Of a stretch of 64,000 bases of DNA, positions 11,201 to 22,199 are shown piece by piece. Made by a program: the position numbers and the translations under genes. The notes under the pieces are model-generated. The model had not been told where the DNA came from. It did not search any database and saw nothing but the letters and a program-made list of their open reading frames with translations. Position 1 is the stretch's first letter; each line of letters starts with the position of its first letter. The stretch is from Echinococcus granulosus (lineage: Eukaryota; Platyhelminthes; Cestoda; Cyclophyllidea; Taeniidae), in the NCBI RefSeq assembly GCF_000524195.1, contig NW_020170381.1:1297678-1361677 (forward strand), read 5' to 3'.

Positions 11201-14200
11201 GTAGGCCTGGCTGTCACAGTCTTTGTCGAGGCATCGCATATTTTAGTCTAAGACCAGTCTGCGTTCATTCAGGTCAGGCTTCACTGCATCTTTAGCCGTA
11301 GAGAGACTTAAGCCTAAGGTTCTCATTTGGTCGATTGCATCATGACTGGTGGATTTGCTTTCACACCTGCTACTCAATCTTATTTTACATCTTCCAATCT
11401 TCCTTAGAGTAAAGTTGTGCAAGAATGGCGCGCCGAGGCACCTGTACAGTGTACTTGCCAACAGGGTGGACTTGAAGAAGTTGAAGGCTTGATCATCGGA
11501 ATGTCTAATGGACAGATAAGTTTTGTTGTTTTCTAAAGACACCAAAGGCTTGATTAAGCGTCCAATAAGTTGATTAACTAATAATATTGTATTTCTTATT
11601 GGTTGCGAATTGCCTTTCTCTCCAACTCCCACTTTTTAAGTCGATTTAATATTCAACTATCAATGCCACTGGTTAATAGCGTTAAATCCATTCATTTACG
11701 TATGTAGACGTGTTAGCATGGTGTTGGGTTTAAAGTCTGTATGCATTAGCGATGTAGCCAGGTAAGGTTATCGAGGCAGTAGTATAAGGACCGATTAGAA
11801 ATAACCTTATGTATTTTTAAAAGGTCTATGATGGGAACATTAGAATTTTAGCTCGATAGATTTTGCTTATCGATATGGTTAAGGTTTTGGCCCTAAAAAG
11901 TTGTAAAAAAAGTCCAAGAATATGTACCGTATTCAAATGTTTCTTCGTTTATAGATTGCCAAAGTAACTCTGAGTAGCTTGTTCGCCGTACCTTTAATAA
12001 AAGTTGCGACTACGATCAGCTGCGTTGGCGTGAGCGCTGATTGTGACAAAATTGCTATTATTGATGGGAGCAGCACCCTTACAATACATTCATTAATAAC
12101 AAATGAGATTCACATGCGCGTAAGGTTGTTCTCTTCCAGTGTTTTAGTAGAAAGGTTTGGCGCCGTCAAAACAAAAGTTCTTATTTCGGATTTCCCATAT
12201 TTTAAACTACTGGTTGCATCATAGAAAGGAAACTTTTGTATTTAATGCAATTTCAGTTAGGGACAGGTGTTGTATTTGCTCTAAAGCATGGCATTACCTG
12301 AACTAAACCGATGACTACCAGTAATTTCAGTTTCTTGAAGGTAGTTCTTTAGGCATTTTCAGCTTATTTTCCTGACTTGTATTCTACATCATTTCCGGCA
12401 CTTTAATAAGTCTTTTGTATAATATGTTTCTAAAGTTTGTTTTAGTAATGCTGCTGTTTAGCTTTCACGAAATATTACGTCACTGTACTTTTTCGAATGT
12501 TAAGTATTGTTCTGAAGAAATGTGATTCTGGGAGAAATCATGAGTAAGTATAAAAATCCAACAAAAGCTTAAAATTTTGCAATACCCCTTAAATGAAAAG
12601 TATCATCATCAGGCTATGATTAAGCTCCAATGGCTTCATTAAATCTTAAGATAAAACCGTTTATGTTCTTGTTTTTTTTTTCATGGAATGTGTGTAGTTG
12701 TCTAAGTGGTTAAATTAGCCAAACTCTTTTTAAAAGTAAAGTAGTGGTATTCCTATCCTCCTTAAGGAATCCGGCGCGCGAAGTTTTGCTTGGAATCAGA
12801 TCGACAACAATCTTCTCTGCTACTGTAATAATGATACTTTGTACGTAGTAGTTGATGACTGCGTGTGCCATCAACAACCTATGGAAGTGAGTAAAACGTC
12901 CTTATTTTAAATGTCGAATCACCGAACAATTTGCACTCAAAGTGTTATTTTATAAAGTGCCCTTTTCGGTTTTTTTTTTCTTAGGGAATCGTGATAAGCT
13001 TCAATGGAGCCTCTGTCTACTGTATTTCTAAGCAGACCGTAAGATGCGTAGACGTACAATTAGCGCAGGCGATGTATTACTATTTGAGTGCAGGTCGCTT
13101 GCAGGAGGCTTATCGTATTGCCTGCCTAGGTGTCGCAGAGAGTGATTGGCGAGAGCTTGGCAAAGTTGCTCTCCTCGGCATGGAATTGCAGGTGTCAATA
13201 TTTTATGGTCTATTTAAAATGAAGTCATTTAAGTATGTTTAGTGATGTATTGTCAATATTTTCTGCCGTAAGTTGCGCTGCGGACACATAACTTATTGTT
13301 TATTTGTTACAGTGCTTATCATTCATGAAACATTGCTTCTTTCGAACAAGTGCACCATATTTCATACTATTAAAAAAATAGAATGCTTTAACTACTTTAT
13401 ATTTCGATTTATAGAGTAACCTGATCTATCTAACCTTGATAATTACCAATTTATTCTAGATTGCACAGTCAGCATTTATTCAACTCGGCGATCATTTCCA
13501 CTTGACCTACATTCAACAGTTAAACGTAAGTAATGCCATTTTTATTTGTGATTACTTCTTAACTTCATCCACGACGGTGCAATCCGTCCACGTATACCTT
13601 TGAAAACCACTTTTGAATCTTGAATAAACCCTGTATTTTTGCTGCTCTATGGTAAGGCATACCGACGCCGTGGTGCTATTCAAGAGCCTGCTTCAAAGTT
13701 GGCACTAACAGAGACACTTCTCATAGAAGCTGAACTGGCTTGTTACCAAGGCAACTACAATGAGGCCGTTAAAGCTTTCAAAAAGGCCAACCACCTAGAC
13801 CGCGTATTGGGTCTCTACGTTGATCTGCGGCGATTCGCCGAGGCCAAGGAGGCATTGGTATTGGCGGCCGGTGACGGCAGAGCGCATTTTGATCAGAAGC
13901 CCCAAGATGCCACTAGTTTCCTGCTCACCAAACACGCCGAATGGGCACGTGCCACCAAGGATTACCGCGCTGCTGCCGTCATGTTCATTGAAGTTGGAGA
14001 CTTTGCCGCAGCTGCTGAACTCGCAGTCGAACATGGATGGGTTGATGTGTATATCCACTAATCATGTTTCCTAACCACGTTCTGTCTCTCTGTGGACTTT
14101 TATTTCATTGTTTTCGTTTCCGGCATCTAATAATATTCGTTACAATAGTGTACCGTTTTTTAAAGGAGACTCTCATTAGTCATGCACCGTATTTGAGCGC

Positions 14201-17200
14201 TTTTGTTACGTAACAATCACTAAAAAATTTCATTTCAACATGTGCCATTGCAAAATTATATATTTTGATGCTTGTCTTCTCCATCTAGGTAAATTTTATT
14301 TCCCACATTTTTAAAGCCCATATTCGAGGCAGAAAACATTTTCATGAGGTTACTTCATATTCTCTAGACTTTTGGAAATTAGTCGGAAAATTAACAAGGG
14401 TGATCGAATAGGTCTGGACTTATGTGCAAAAAAGTTGGCGCACTTGGGAGAGTATGCTTTCGCAGCCGACTGCTATGCCCGAATGGGTGATATCGGTAGC
14501 CAAGTTGACATCCTTATCAAAGCGGGTAAATGGAATGAAGTGAGTTAGTTTCTGTTTTTTTTTGCCGTTTCTACAACATGGCTTGAATAGTGTTCCCGTA
14601 AATTGCCATGATCCTAAAATCTGCCTCTTTGCTACCTGTTACACACAAGGTCGTGGTTATTCTGCCGCTTTATCCTTTGATTCAGTTGCTGTCACTGGTT
14701 CAAGAATATCCCGAGTTCACGCGCAGAGTGTACCTTCCATACGCTCAATGGTTGGCCGAAAATGACGATTTTGAAGAAGCTCAAGCTGGTAATGCTTCGC
14801 CTTTACAAGATAATGCACCATTTATCCTCAACTTGTATTCCATTATATCGAGTAGTTTTAGCTTATTCTGCCGGTGTTTATTTAAAAACCAACTTCTCCC
14901 ATCTCCTTTTTAATTCATATTGTCATTCAAGCCTCACACTCTAATAAAATTCATTATTCGAATATAGCATTTGCTCAAGCAGGACTCGCAAAAGAAGCAG
15001 TCAATTTTCTTGAAGAGTTGGCCAGTTGTGCTGTTTTTGAGTCGAGGTTCAACGATGCCAGTTGGTACTACTGGAAGCTGTCGAGGCAATGTGCCGAGGT
15101 GGCTAAAAAAGCAGACGGTACACTGGTCTGCCATTTATAGAATTAAGTTTATTCAAAGCGGCTTGGAACTATATACATTCTTGCATATTACCTCTTAGAT
15201 ATGCGAGCAAAGCGGAACAATTTGAAAAGATTCGAAGCATTTTCCAAACTCGCCGACTTGTACTATGTGTACAATAACATTCATCAATACATGGTAAGAA
15301 TTGTCTTATTCTGTCGCGGCTGAATCATAATGAAAGTGAGCTAGTAATGGATGACTCAAAAAAGTCTGCGTTTGTTATCCTTTTTTTTGGCAGAATCTAT
15401 TTAAAACAATCCCACTTCACCCTAAAAAAGTCGAGGTGGTTAAATAAAGATGGTAACTGCATGTAGTTTAAAGGGTGTGTGGGATTAATGGATGTCTTAC
15501 AAAGTGTGATCTTTGATCCTCAATTGTTACGACACCCTAACTTCTATCATCAAATAGCTAACAATTTACTTTTACTTATTGTGTCCCCAAGCAGCTCTTT
15601 TATCCTCGTTCAATACTATTTCTAGTTACCTTAACTTGATCACTCAAAAGTTACATCGTCACAAATTTATCTACCTTCTAAGTCCCTCTTTCATTCTAGA
15701 ATGATCCCTTCGCGGCTCACATGCCCGAAGCCTACCTCAATATGGCTCGATATTTGCTAAATCGTATGGGAAAGGACGAAATCGAAGGGATATCTAAAGT
15801 GTATCCTTTTATAGATATAAGTCATTTCATTTAAGGGGAAGTGGCATTTAGTGTCGTTTAAATAGGTTACTAAGTTAATCTAATTCATACAAATCCATTG
15901 ACCCACCAAAAGTAGTGAGCAGTATTACTTAGGTTCAATTTACTATTTTCCTTATCGTAAATGACATCATAGGAACATTTTATGTACTCTGGCGAAAAAT
16001 AGCAGCACTCTTCATGCTTTTAAACTAGCAAGATGCGCTTTTGATCGCCTACAGACTCTGCGTATAAAGGAACCACTTCGAAGAATAGTGGAGCTGCAGA
16101 GCTTAGCTATCAGAGCTACACCTCTGCAGGACTCAGAAGTAAGTTTTCACACTTTTCAAACGTGCGGTACTTCTCGTCTATGCTAAATTTTACACTGAAA
16201 TTTAGTGACCTTTTCTATCAATAGTTTCTATCATTTACTTCAAAAACTCATTCAGCATAATCTCTTATCACACGCTATTGTCATGTGATCTTCTTCAGGA
16301 TATCACTATTGTTTGTTATCGATGCTCAAATACTACCTCAATGCTTCAAAATGACAACCGTTGCATCAACTGCAAAGCGCCCTTCATTTACTCATTTTTG
16401 TCTTTTGGTGGGTTGGAAGACTTTTATAGCGATGTTTGTTACCATCATGTCATACGACTTCAAATAATGTCCACTTCCATTAGACATTTTACCTCTCGTG
16501 GAATTTATACCAGACCCCGAGTTAACAGAGGAGGAGGTGGCTGAGTGCATCCGAATTGACTCGCCGGCTCGTCGTGAGGCTGTGCCTGAAGGCCTATCAT
16601 GCGACGATAAGGCCCTGGACACTGAACGAGACGTGTTCGCTGAAAAACTTGTCAATTTCAACGTATGTGCAGTTGTGGTTGTATGTAAATAAAAGGGCTA
16701 AATTGGCCAAAATAAAGTACGTGTACCTTAAAAACCGTTTTATCGTTGCGTAAGGAATTTAAAAGGTGATTTTTCTGATTAACTTTTATTATGCTTACTG
16801 TGTTCACGTTTGAATTGCATTGAATTTATTCCTATTTCACTATATAGTTGGGTTCCGATAAATATCAGCCTGTCGTATTAGATGCAAAAACGATGAGAGC
16901 GATACCGTCTTCTGAGATTATCATCCTTGATCCTGGTTACCCAATGAGAAAACTATTTTTTAAGAATGTGCTACCGGAAGTTGGAGTCACTTGCTGCAAG
17001 TCCTGCAATAAGGTGAACCACCTATTTAACATTTTCTTGAGCCTATGCATCTACAAATATACAGCCAGTATCAAATAAAAAGGTAATAAGAGAGTCAAAC
17101 TATGGGTAGGATATTGATGCGCGTATAGTGGAATCGCCCAGTTATTTCAAGTCAATGATTTTTCTGAATGTGCAGGGTCTTATACAAATTTGTCCCACAC

Positions 17201-17421
17201 CTCATCTTTCACCGCGTAGTCTTCATTGTAATGCTCTAAGAATTCACACTACTCATCACTAACACTGTGTCTCAAATGCGTTTGTTATTTGTAATCCAGT
17301 CAAATTTATTTGACTTAACAGGTGAGATTGTTCATTGTAGCTTTTCCAGAAAGAGGACTATCAGGTTCTTCTCCTTCAAAAGCACCAGTGCCCTTTCTGC
17401 AGATGCGGTGCCGATGGTTAG
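8286..17421 (+). CDS. IFT122: IFT122, intraflagellar transport IFT-A subunit (about 26 exons)
   Basis: Core IFT-A subunit for retrograde ciliary transport. Exons: 8286-8344, 8397-8609, 8646-8722, 8757-8890, 8921-8994, 9012-9099, 9688-9882, 9983-10121, 10155-10213, 10251-10424, 11408-11515, 11955-12119, 12767-12886, 12985-13191, 13460-13525, 13657-14048, 14368-14539, 14686-14788, 14968-15117, 15199-15293, 15700-15800, 15973-16138, 16299-16407, 16484-16662, 16848-17012, 17341-17421. Total 3591 nt, 1196 residues (human about 1241), in frame at every join. N-terminal half: WD40 repeats ([32 protein letters not shown]). C-terminal half: TPR-like helices ([34 protein letters not shown]) and two cysteine pairs each in YRCS...CINC (about 1025-1044) and CKSC...CPFC (about 1165-1190), as in human IFT122. 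Exon 1 is the least certain. Exon 5 ends at a putative 17-nt intron, and exon 11 (11408-11515) is followed by ATAAGT rather than GT. Confidence 0.92.
8995..9011 (+). other. Candidate 17-nt intron in IFT122
   Basis: The 17 bases GTAATTTGAACTTACAG begin with a normal donor and end with a normal acceptor. They separate the [10 protein letters not shown] coding block from [16 protein letters not shown]. Reading through gives a TAA stop, and removal restores the frame with Asn at the join. The alternative is a 32-nt intron 8980-9011 with a weak GTGGAC donor in the same phase; it would delete the conserved W of the IWxxxW block. A sequence insertion in the assembly is also possible. Confidence 0.45.
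9616..9642 (+). other. Possible 27-nt cassette micro-exon in IFT122
   Basis: A TGTAG acceptor and a GTGAGC donor flank 27 nt, nine codons in phase 0 (SVKGPVGIK). Skipping it gives GKQ|CGKDR, which matches human GKQIGKDR exactly, so it is not needed for the ancestral protein. It is kept as an optional exon only. Confidence 0.25.
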
Positions 17422-17498
17422 ACACTGACAGTTCCAATTGTATTTATTCTGTGAATGTCCAAGGAGTTATTTTCTGATGCCCAACTTTTACCAAACTA

Positions 17499-17504
17499 AA
17501 TAAA
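17499..17504 (+). terminator. Poly(A) signal of IFT122
   Basis: AATAAA 78 nt after the TAG stop codon of the last IFT122 exon. Confidence 0.65.
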
Positions 17505-18596
17505 AGAGTTTGCTAAGAGTTTTTGCTATCGGGATTATGTGCATTCGGAGACCAGTGTAGCAAATAATGCAGGCGGATTGACGGGCTGGAATGCTCGTAG
17601 TTGGGCAGTGACAGAGTGCTTGCTTTGGGGAGGGACGGATGTGGTGGGTTTTATGGGTTTCTGGGATTTTTATTGATATACTTTGACCCCTTGTTTAGTT
17701 CTACGTTTGGTTACGCTGCTTCAGAGGGTCCGCCATTGCACTTCCGATTGCCGACATGGCCTCCGAGCCATGCCGACAGCCTCTACTCTTCTGAACATCA
17801 GCAATATATTTTCCACTATGCTTCCATAACTCCTTTTGACTTCAAGGAAGACTCTAGGTGCTACATTCGGTAGTTTTGGAACCCCACGTCAATGTTAGCT
17901 AAAAAGAAACAAGGAGGACTGGAGGTTTGTGTACAAAAAAGTTAGGAGTGGGTGATGTGGAATTACTCCTGGCCACCAATTTTTTGCGTTAAACGACTCC
18001 TGATTTCACATTTGATTCAATATATAAGGTGATTTAATGATTTGTTCCAGCACTGGTACGAAGGAAGAAACAGATCGATTCAAGGATGCTTTAGTATTTG
18101 AGACATGACTCATGATAACCAACCAACCTTTCTTTATCTTTATCAGGAAATCATCATACGACTATTTTGGCTGACTCTGACCCTTATTGCGTGACTTAAA
18201 ATATTTATTAAATTTGGTGCTGGTAAAGTTTAGCCCGGAACACCGGATTACGACCTTGAAAACTGCTAATATTTTACTGGTCGATTATTTCGAACAGCTA
18301 TTGGTCAGTTTACGTGTGAATTTTAAGTGGGCTTGCCACTGTTATACTTGTGATTAGTGATTAGTCCGTGTGCACTTGTAACGATTTCTGTGGATGAGTG
18401 GCTCTCCTTGCAGTCCAGAATTTACTAGGTTGTGTTCGTAAGTGTTCTATTATATAAATTAGTACTTTCCATAATACTGTCAGCGTGTGAATCGGGTTAT
18501 GCCTTTACACTTCTATAGCTTTCATCTCCACTTCATTATCCCTAACATTGGATGAATTAGGCATATTGGTGGGCCAACAACTACTATTCCTGTGAA
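17505..18596. other. IFT122-POR intergenic region
   Basis: No exon recognised. The open frame near 17600-17873 has low-complexity Gly/Phe content and no domain. A TATATAAA motif lies at 18451-18458. A short direct repeat of GTGATTA occurs near 18350. Confidence 0.5.
18451..18458 (+). promoter_or_regulatory. TATA-like box upstream of POR
   Basis: TATATAAA 139 nt upstream of the POR start codon. In AT-rich DNA such motifs arise by chance, so only position supports it. Confidence 0.25.
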
Positions 18597-21500
18597 ATGT
18601 TGCTTTTTGACGCTGTTTTTCTGATTGCGGTATCTACGTTGGTCTTTTATTGGCTGCGACTGCGTTGGTACACTACCCATCTTCGCTGTCCCGTCTTCAA
18701 ATTCAATATATTCTTTGGAACAGAGAGTGGAACTGCGAAACGATGCGCCTATCGCCTTGAAAGCATTCTTTCTCACTCTTCGAGTGCCGATATATCCGTG
18801 AATGATTTGACAAACTTCCGCAGGGTGTGTTTAAATAGACCTTTTTACTTTTGTAATGTCTGTAGGATTTGCTCTGTGATGGGAAACTCGGCTTAAATAT
18901 TTTCATCGTGGCCACTTATGGAGATGGTGAACCGCCGGATAGTGCAATAGGTTTTAGCAATTGGCTTCACACGCTGCGTGAACCTCTTTCAAATTTAAAT
19001 TATTCAGTATGTATTGAATCCTACTTGTTTCTGTTGATCATGAGCAGTCATTTACTAAGGCATTTTCTGAAAATTACTTTGTCGATCTCCATAAATCTCC
19101 TGACTGCGCCCAATTTGCCCATTTTTATGCAATTTTGCTCGTTAAGATATGAGTGAAATCTATGCGTACAAATCTTCCTGTAATCGCTTTCCAAATAAAT
19201 ATTCCACTTATTTCCACTCTATTCGCCGTCAAACTTTTTTCGAGGTATTCGGTTTAGGTGATTCCGGTTATCTCCAATTCAATGAATTCGCCAAACGAAT
19301 AGATCGTCGTTTGGCTCTCTTGGGTGGTTCCCGCAAAATCCCGCTTTACCTTGGTGACGCAGCGCGCAATTTGGAGGCTGATTTTCGTTCCTGGCAAATA
19401 TCTCTTTGTCAATTGTATAATCTGACCGAGTGCCATGTTGATGCGTCCATGAATATCAGTGAAAAATTTACGTTTACCCATCTTCCTTCCGCTGACGTTG
19501 AAAAGCTTGGAGGGTCATTTACTGGGGAGCCTAAACATCGTCTTTCATTTCGCTTTAATGCGCCGTAAGTGCTATAATTGACCACAGTGTCGGAGTTTTT
19601 GTTGAGAAATACACTGGACTATTATCGTCCTAATCCATCTGTAGTAAATATCTGAAAATGAGGATATTTTTCTTTGTAGGCCTTTTTCGCCGGAGAACCC
19701 ATTCTTAGCTGCCATTATTACCAACACGGAGCTGTTAAATTGTACTGATCGGTCATGCCGTCTCTTAGAGCTAAATCTTAGTAATTCAAGTATCAAGTAA
19801 GTCGAATTGTAAGTCCAACACCTTGTCTGCCTACATTCTTCTGATACCATGTTGATTTTACACTCAACAGATATGCTCCCGGTGATCGTTTGGCTGTTCT
19901 TCCGCAGAATTCGAAGGATCTCGTTCGAAGGCTGTGTGCTCTTTTACACGTTAATTCCGAGCAGCATATTTATGCAACAAGTCTTGCAGGTCAGCCGTTT
20001 TGATCCATTTGTCCTACTAGTCTTTTATTATCATCTAAGTAGTGAATGACTGACCATTTTTACAGATACTCCATAGTACTTTATCAGTGTTATACTTTGC
20101 TAGACCAATAAATGATGCAATTTTTCAATTTCTTTGGTTAGGTTCGACTAGAAACTGCTTCAACTGTTTCCCCACACCATGCACATTTAGGACAGCATTC
20201 ACCCACTACTTGGATCTGACCACTCCACCTCAGTTCGATCTCATTGAGTGTTTGGCTCAATGTACGAAATTTAAAGGCGAGCGAGCATTCCTTCAAAATC
20301 TCATTGCTGCACGGGCAGGAGATGTGAGTCTGCTTTCGCTTTACCATTGGGAGTTGAAGCATCCACGTTCAACTGCTCGGCTTAGTGCCGTTAATTGAAG
20401 AAACTGCATCAAAAGTCAATATTTTCTTTTGTTAATAATTCCTGTCTTTCAACAGAATATTTGGCTTCAAGTGTGAAATTAGGGCTGATCTAATTTCGTT
20501 TATGTAGACTGGAGAAGAGGCTTACGAAAAGTGGATTTTGGCAGCGAGACGGAATGTCGTTGAGGTGTTGGAGGACCTGCCCTCCTGCAGACCGTCGGCT
20601 GACCTCCTCTGTCGAATGCTGCCACGTCTTCAACCGCGTTTTTATAGTGTGGCCTCTTCCTCCCGATATCAACCTGACCGAGTGCGCCTTATTGTCAAGG
20701 TCTTGGAGTACACATCCCTCAGTGGTACTTTTCATTCATCTTCATAAAATATATTCCTAATTCATTTTTTTAAGAACAGCATTCGTGACAGTTGATAAAC
20801 AAAGGCATGTCAGTTGCATTTCATATGGTAATAGTTTTGATATGGAACTGAAAATTGATTCACAATTACATAGTCATAGGTGATCGAGGCCCATGTTTCT
20901 CTTTCAGGACGATTGCACAAGGGAGTTGCTAGTGATTTTCTTTCCAGTATGCACTCGGGTGATTGTGTGGCAGTCTTTTTGCGAAGATCGGAGTTCCGAT
21001 TGCCTCGAAATCCGTCAACTCCAATCGTGATGGTCGCGGCCGGCACGGGTGTTGCTCCCTTTCTTGGCTTCATTCAAGAAAGAACATTTATCAAGTCTAA
21101 AGGTTCATTTCACTAGTCTTATCTCCATATTGCCATTCTTGATGAAATATGACCGGATAATAGAAAAAAACATACTTATTGTAGGTGGAAGGTTGGGTGA
21201 AGCTATGCTATTCTATGGCTGCCGCAGTCGCAACCAGGACCGCATTCTCCCAAACGAGCTAGATGATGCGCTTAACAGCGGCGTGCTTTCTTGCCTTCAG
21301 TTTGCCTACTCACGGGAGCAGGCGCAAAAAGTTTATGTGCAGCATCTTTTGCGTGACTATGCTGAAACCATATGGTCTCTTCTTAAAGATAAAAGCGGTC
21401 ATTTTTATGTTTGTGGGTATGTACTCGCATTACATCAGTAGCCTGTTCATTGTTGGTTGAGTTACCCATTTTGACATCACTAGACCACTCTCCTCTTGCA

Positions 21501-21694
21501 AATTTTGTACGCTTGTATCGTGTGCCTGACTTTCTAACATTGTTTGCAGTGATTCTAGGGGCATGGCTCAAGATGTAAGGCACACTTTGCTTGGAATAAT
21601 CCAACAACAGGGCTCTCTAACGTCAACCGAGGCTGAAGAATTTTTCCAAGAATTGAAATCGGCCAGGCGTTGCATGTTCGATGTATGGACTTAA
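18597..21694 (+). CDS. POR: NADPH-cytochrome P450 reductase (10 exons)
   Basis: Diflavin reductase that passes electrons from NADPH through FAD and FMN to microsomal cytochrome P450 and other haem proteins at the ER. Exons: 18597-18824, 18866-19006, 19245-19564, 19680-19796, 19871-19989, 20142-20323, 20508-20724, 20908-21102, 21185-21416, 21550-21694; 1896 nt, 631 residues (human about 680). A hydrophobic N-terminal anchor covers residues 4-20. FMN sites: FFGTESGTA (39-47), TYGDGEPPDSA (from 93) and VFGLGDSGY. FAD site: RFYSVASSS (413-421). NADPH site: AAGTGVAPF from about 485, then FYGCR and SREQAQKVYVQHLL. The C terminus DVWT keeps the aromatic stacking Trp (human ends DVWS). The N-terminal linker is short compared with vertebrates. 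The membrane anchor and DVWT ending favour POR over NDOR1 or methionine synthase reductase. Intron 1 is 41 nt. Follows IFT122 on the same strand with its own poly(A) signal. Confidence 0.95.
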
Positions 21695-21720
21695 ACATGC
21701 AAATGTAAAAGTGCTTGTTT

Positions 21721-21726
21721 AATAAA
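21721..21726 (+). terminator. Poly(A) signal of POR
   Basis: AATAAA 27 nt after the TAA stop codon. Confidence 0.7.
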
Positions 21727-21993
21727 AGTCTAGTAGCGTCAATGTTTTTTTTTAAATTTTATATGTAGAATATAAAAACCACATTTCATTGTAAAATACC
21801 TCAGAGTGAACAAAGAGGACAGTCGTTTTTATTTAAAAGGTCCTTTGGTTTGAGTTTGTGTGTTCCAGCGTCGTCGTTTAACACGGATGTATGCATAGAT
21901 TCTTGGGATAGCCGCTTTGAGTTTGACCTAAGCGTTGTAATATTCGAGCTATGGCATAACGTTTTCATCTGAACTTTTGGAAGCATATTGTAG

Positions 21994-22194
21994 TCGAGGC
22001 AGTATTCTATCAGCGTTAAGGAAGACGATCACTGTGATCTGTCTCAATTTTGCGAAGGATGATTCTGCGACAAGAATTCTGACCCTCGTGGTGCGACGCC
22101 TCTTGTGCGCGGTTACATACGTTTTGGTCTACTTTGTAATGTTTGCCCGATTTGACATTGACGTATTGCCTTTCAATAAAGTGTCTACATCAGG
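21994..22194 (+). other. Doubtful isolated exon, strand uncertain
   Basis: A 201-nt open segment between a TTGTAG acceptor and a GTAAGT donor (CAGG|GTAAGT), phase 2 in and out. The plus-strand peptide contains a hydrophobic stretch (LLCAVTYVLVYFVMF). Two minus-strand frames are also open across part of it, one ending in NDCPLCSL near 21801. It is less AT-rich than its surroundings. No family recognised and no partner exon found downstream, so it may be a relic or chance. Confidence 0.2.
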
Positions 22195-22199
22195 GTAAG

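Noticed and set aside
13795..14058. Minus-strand open frame inside IFT122
   Set aside because: Shadow of the large IFT122 exon 13657-14048, whose plus frame is strongly conserved.
17601..17873. Plus-strand frame between IFT122 and POR
   Set aside because: Lies after the IFT122 poly(A) signal, is low in complexity and has no recognisable domain or start context.
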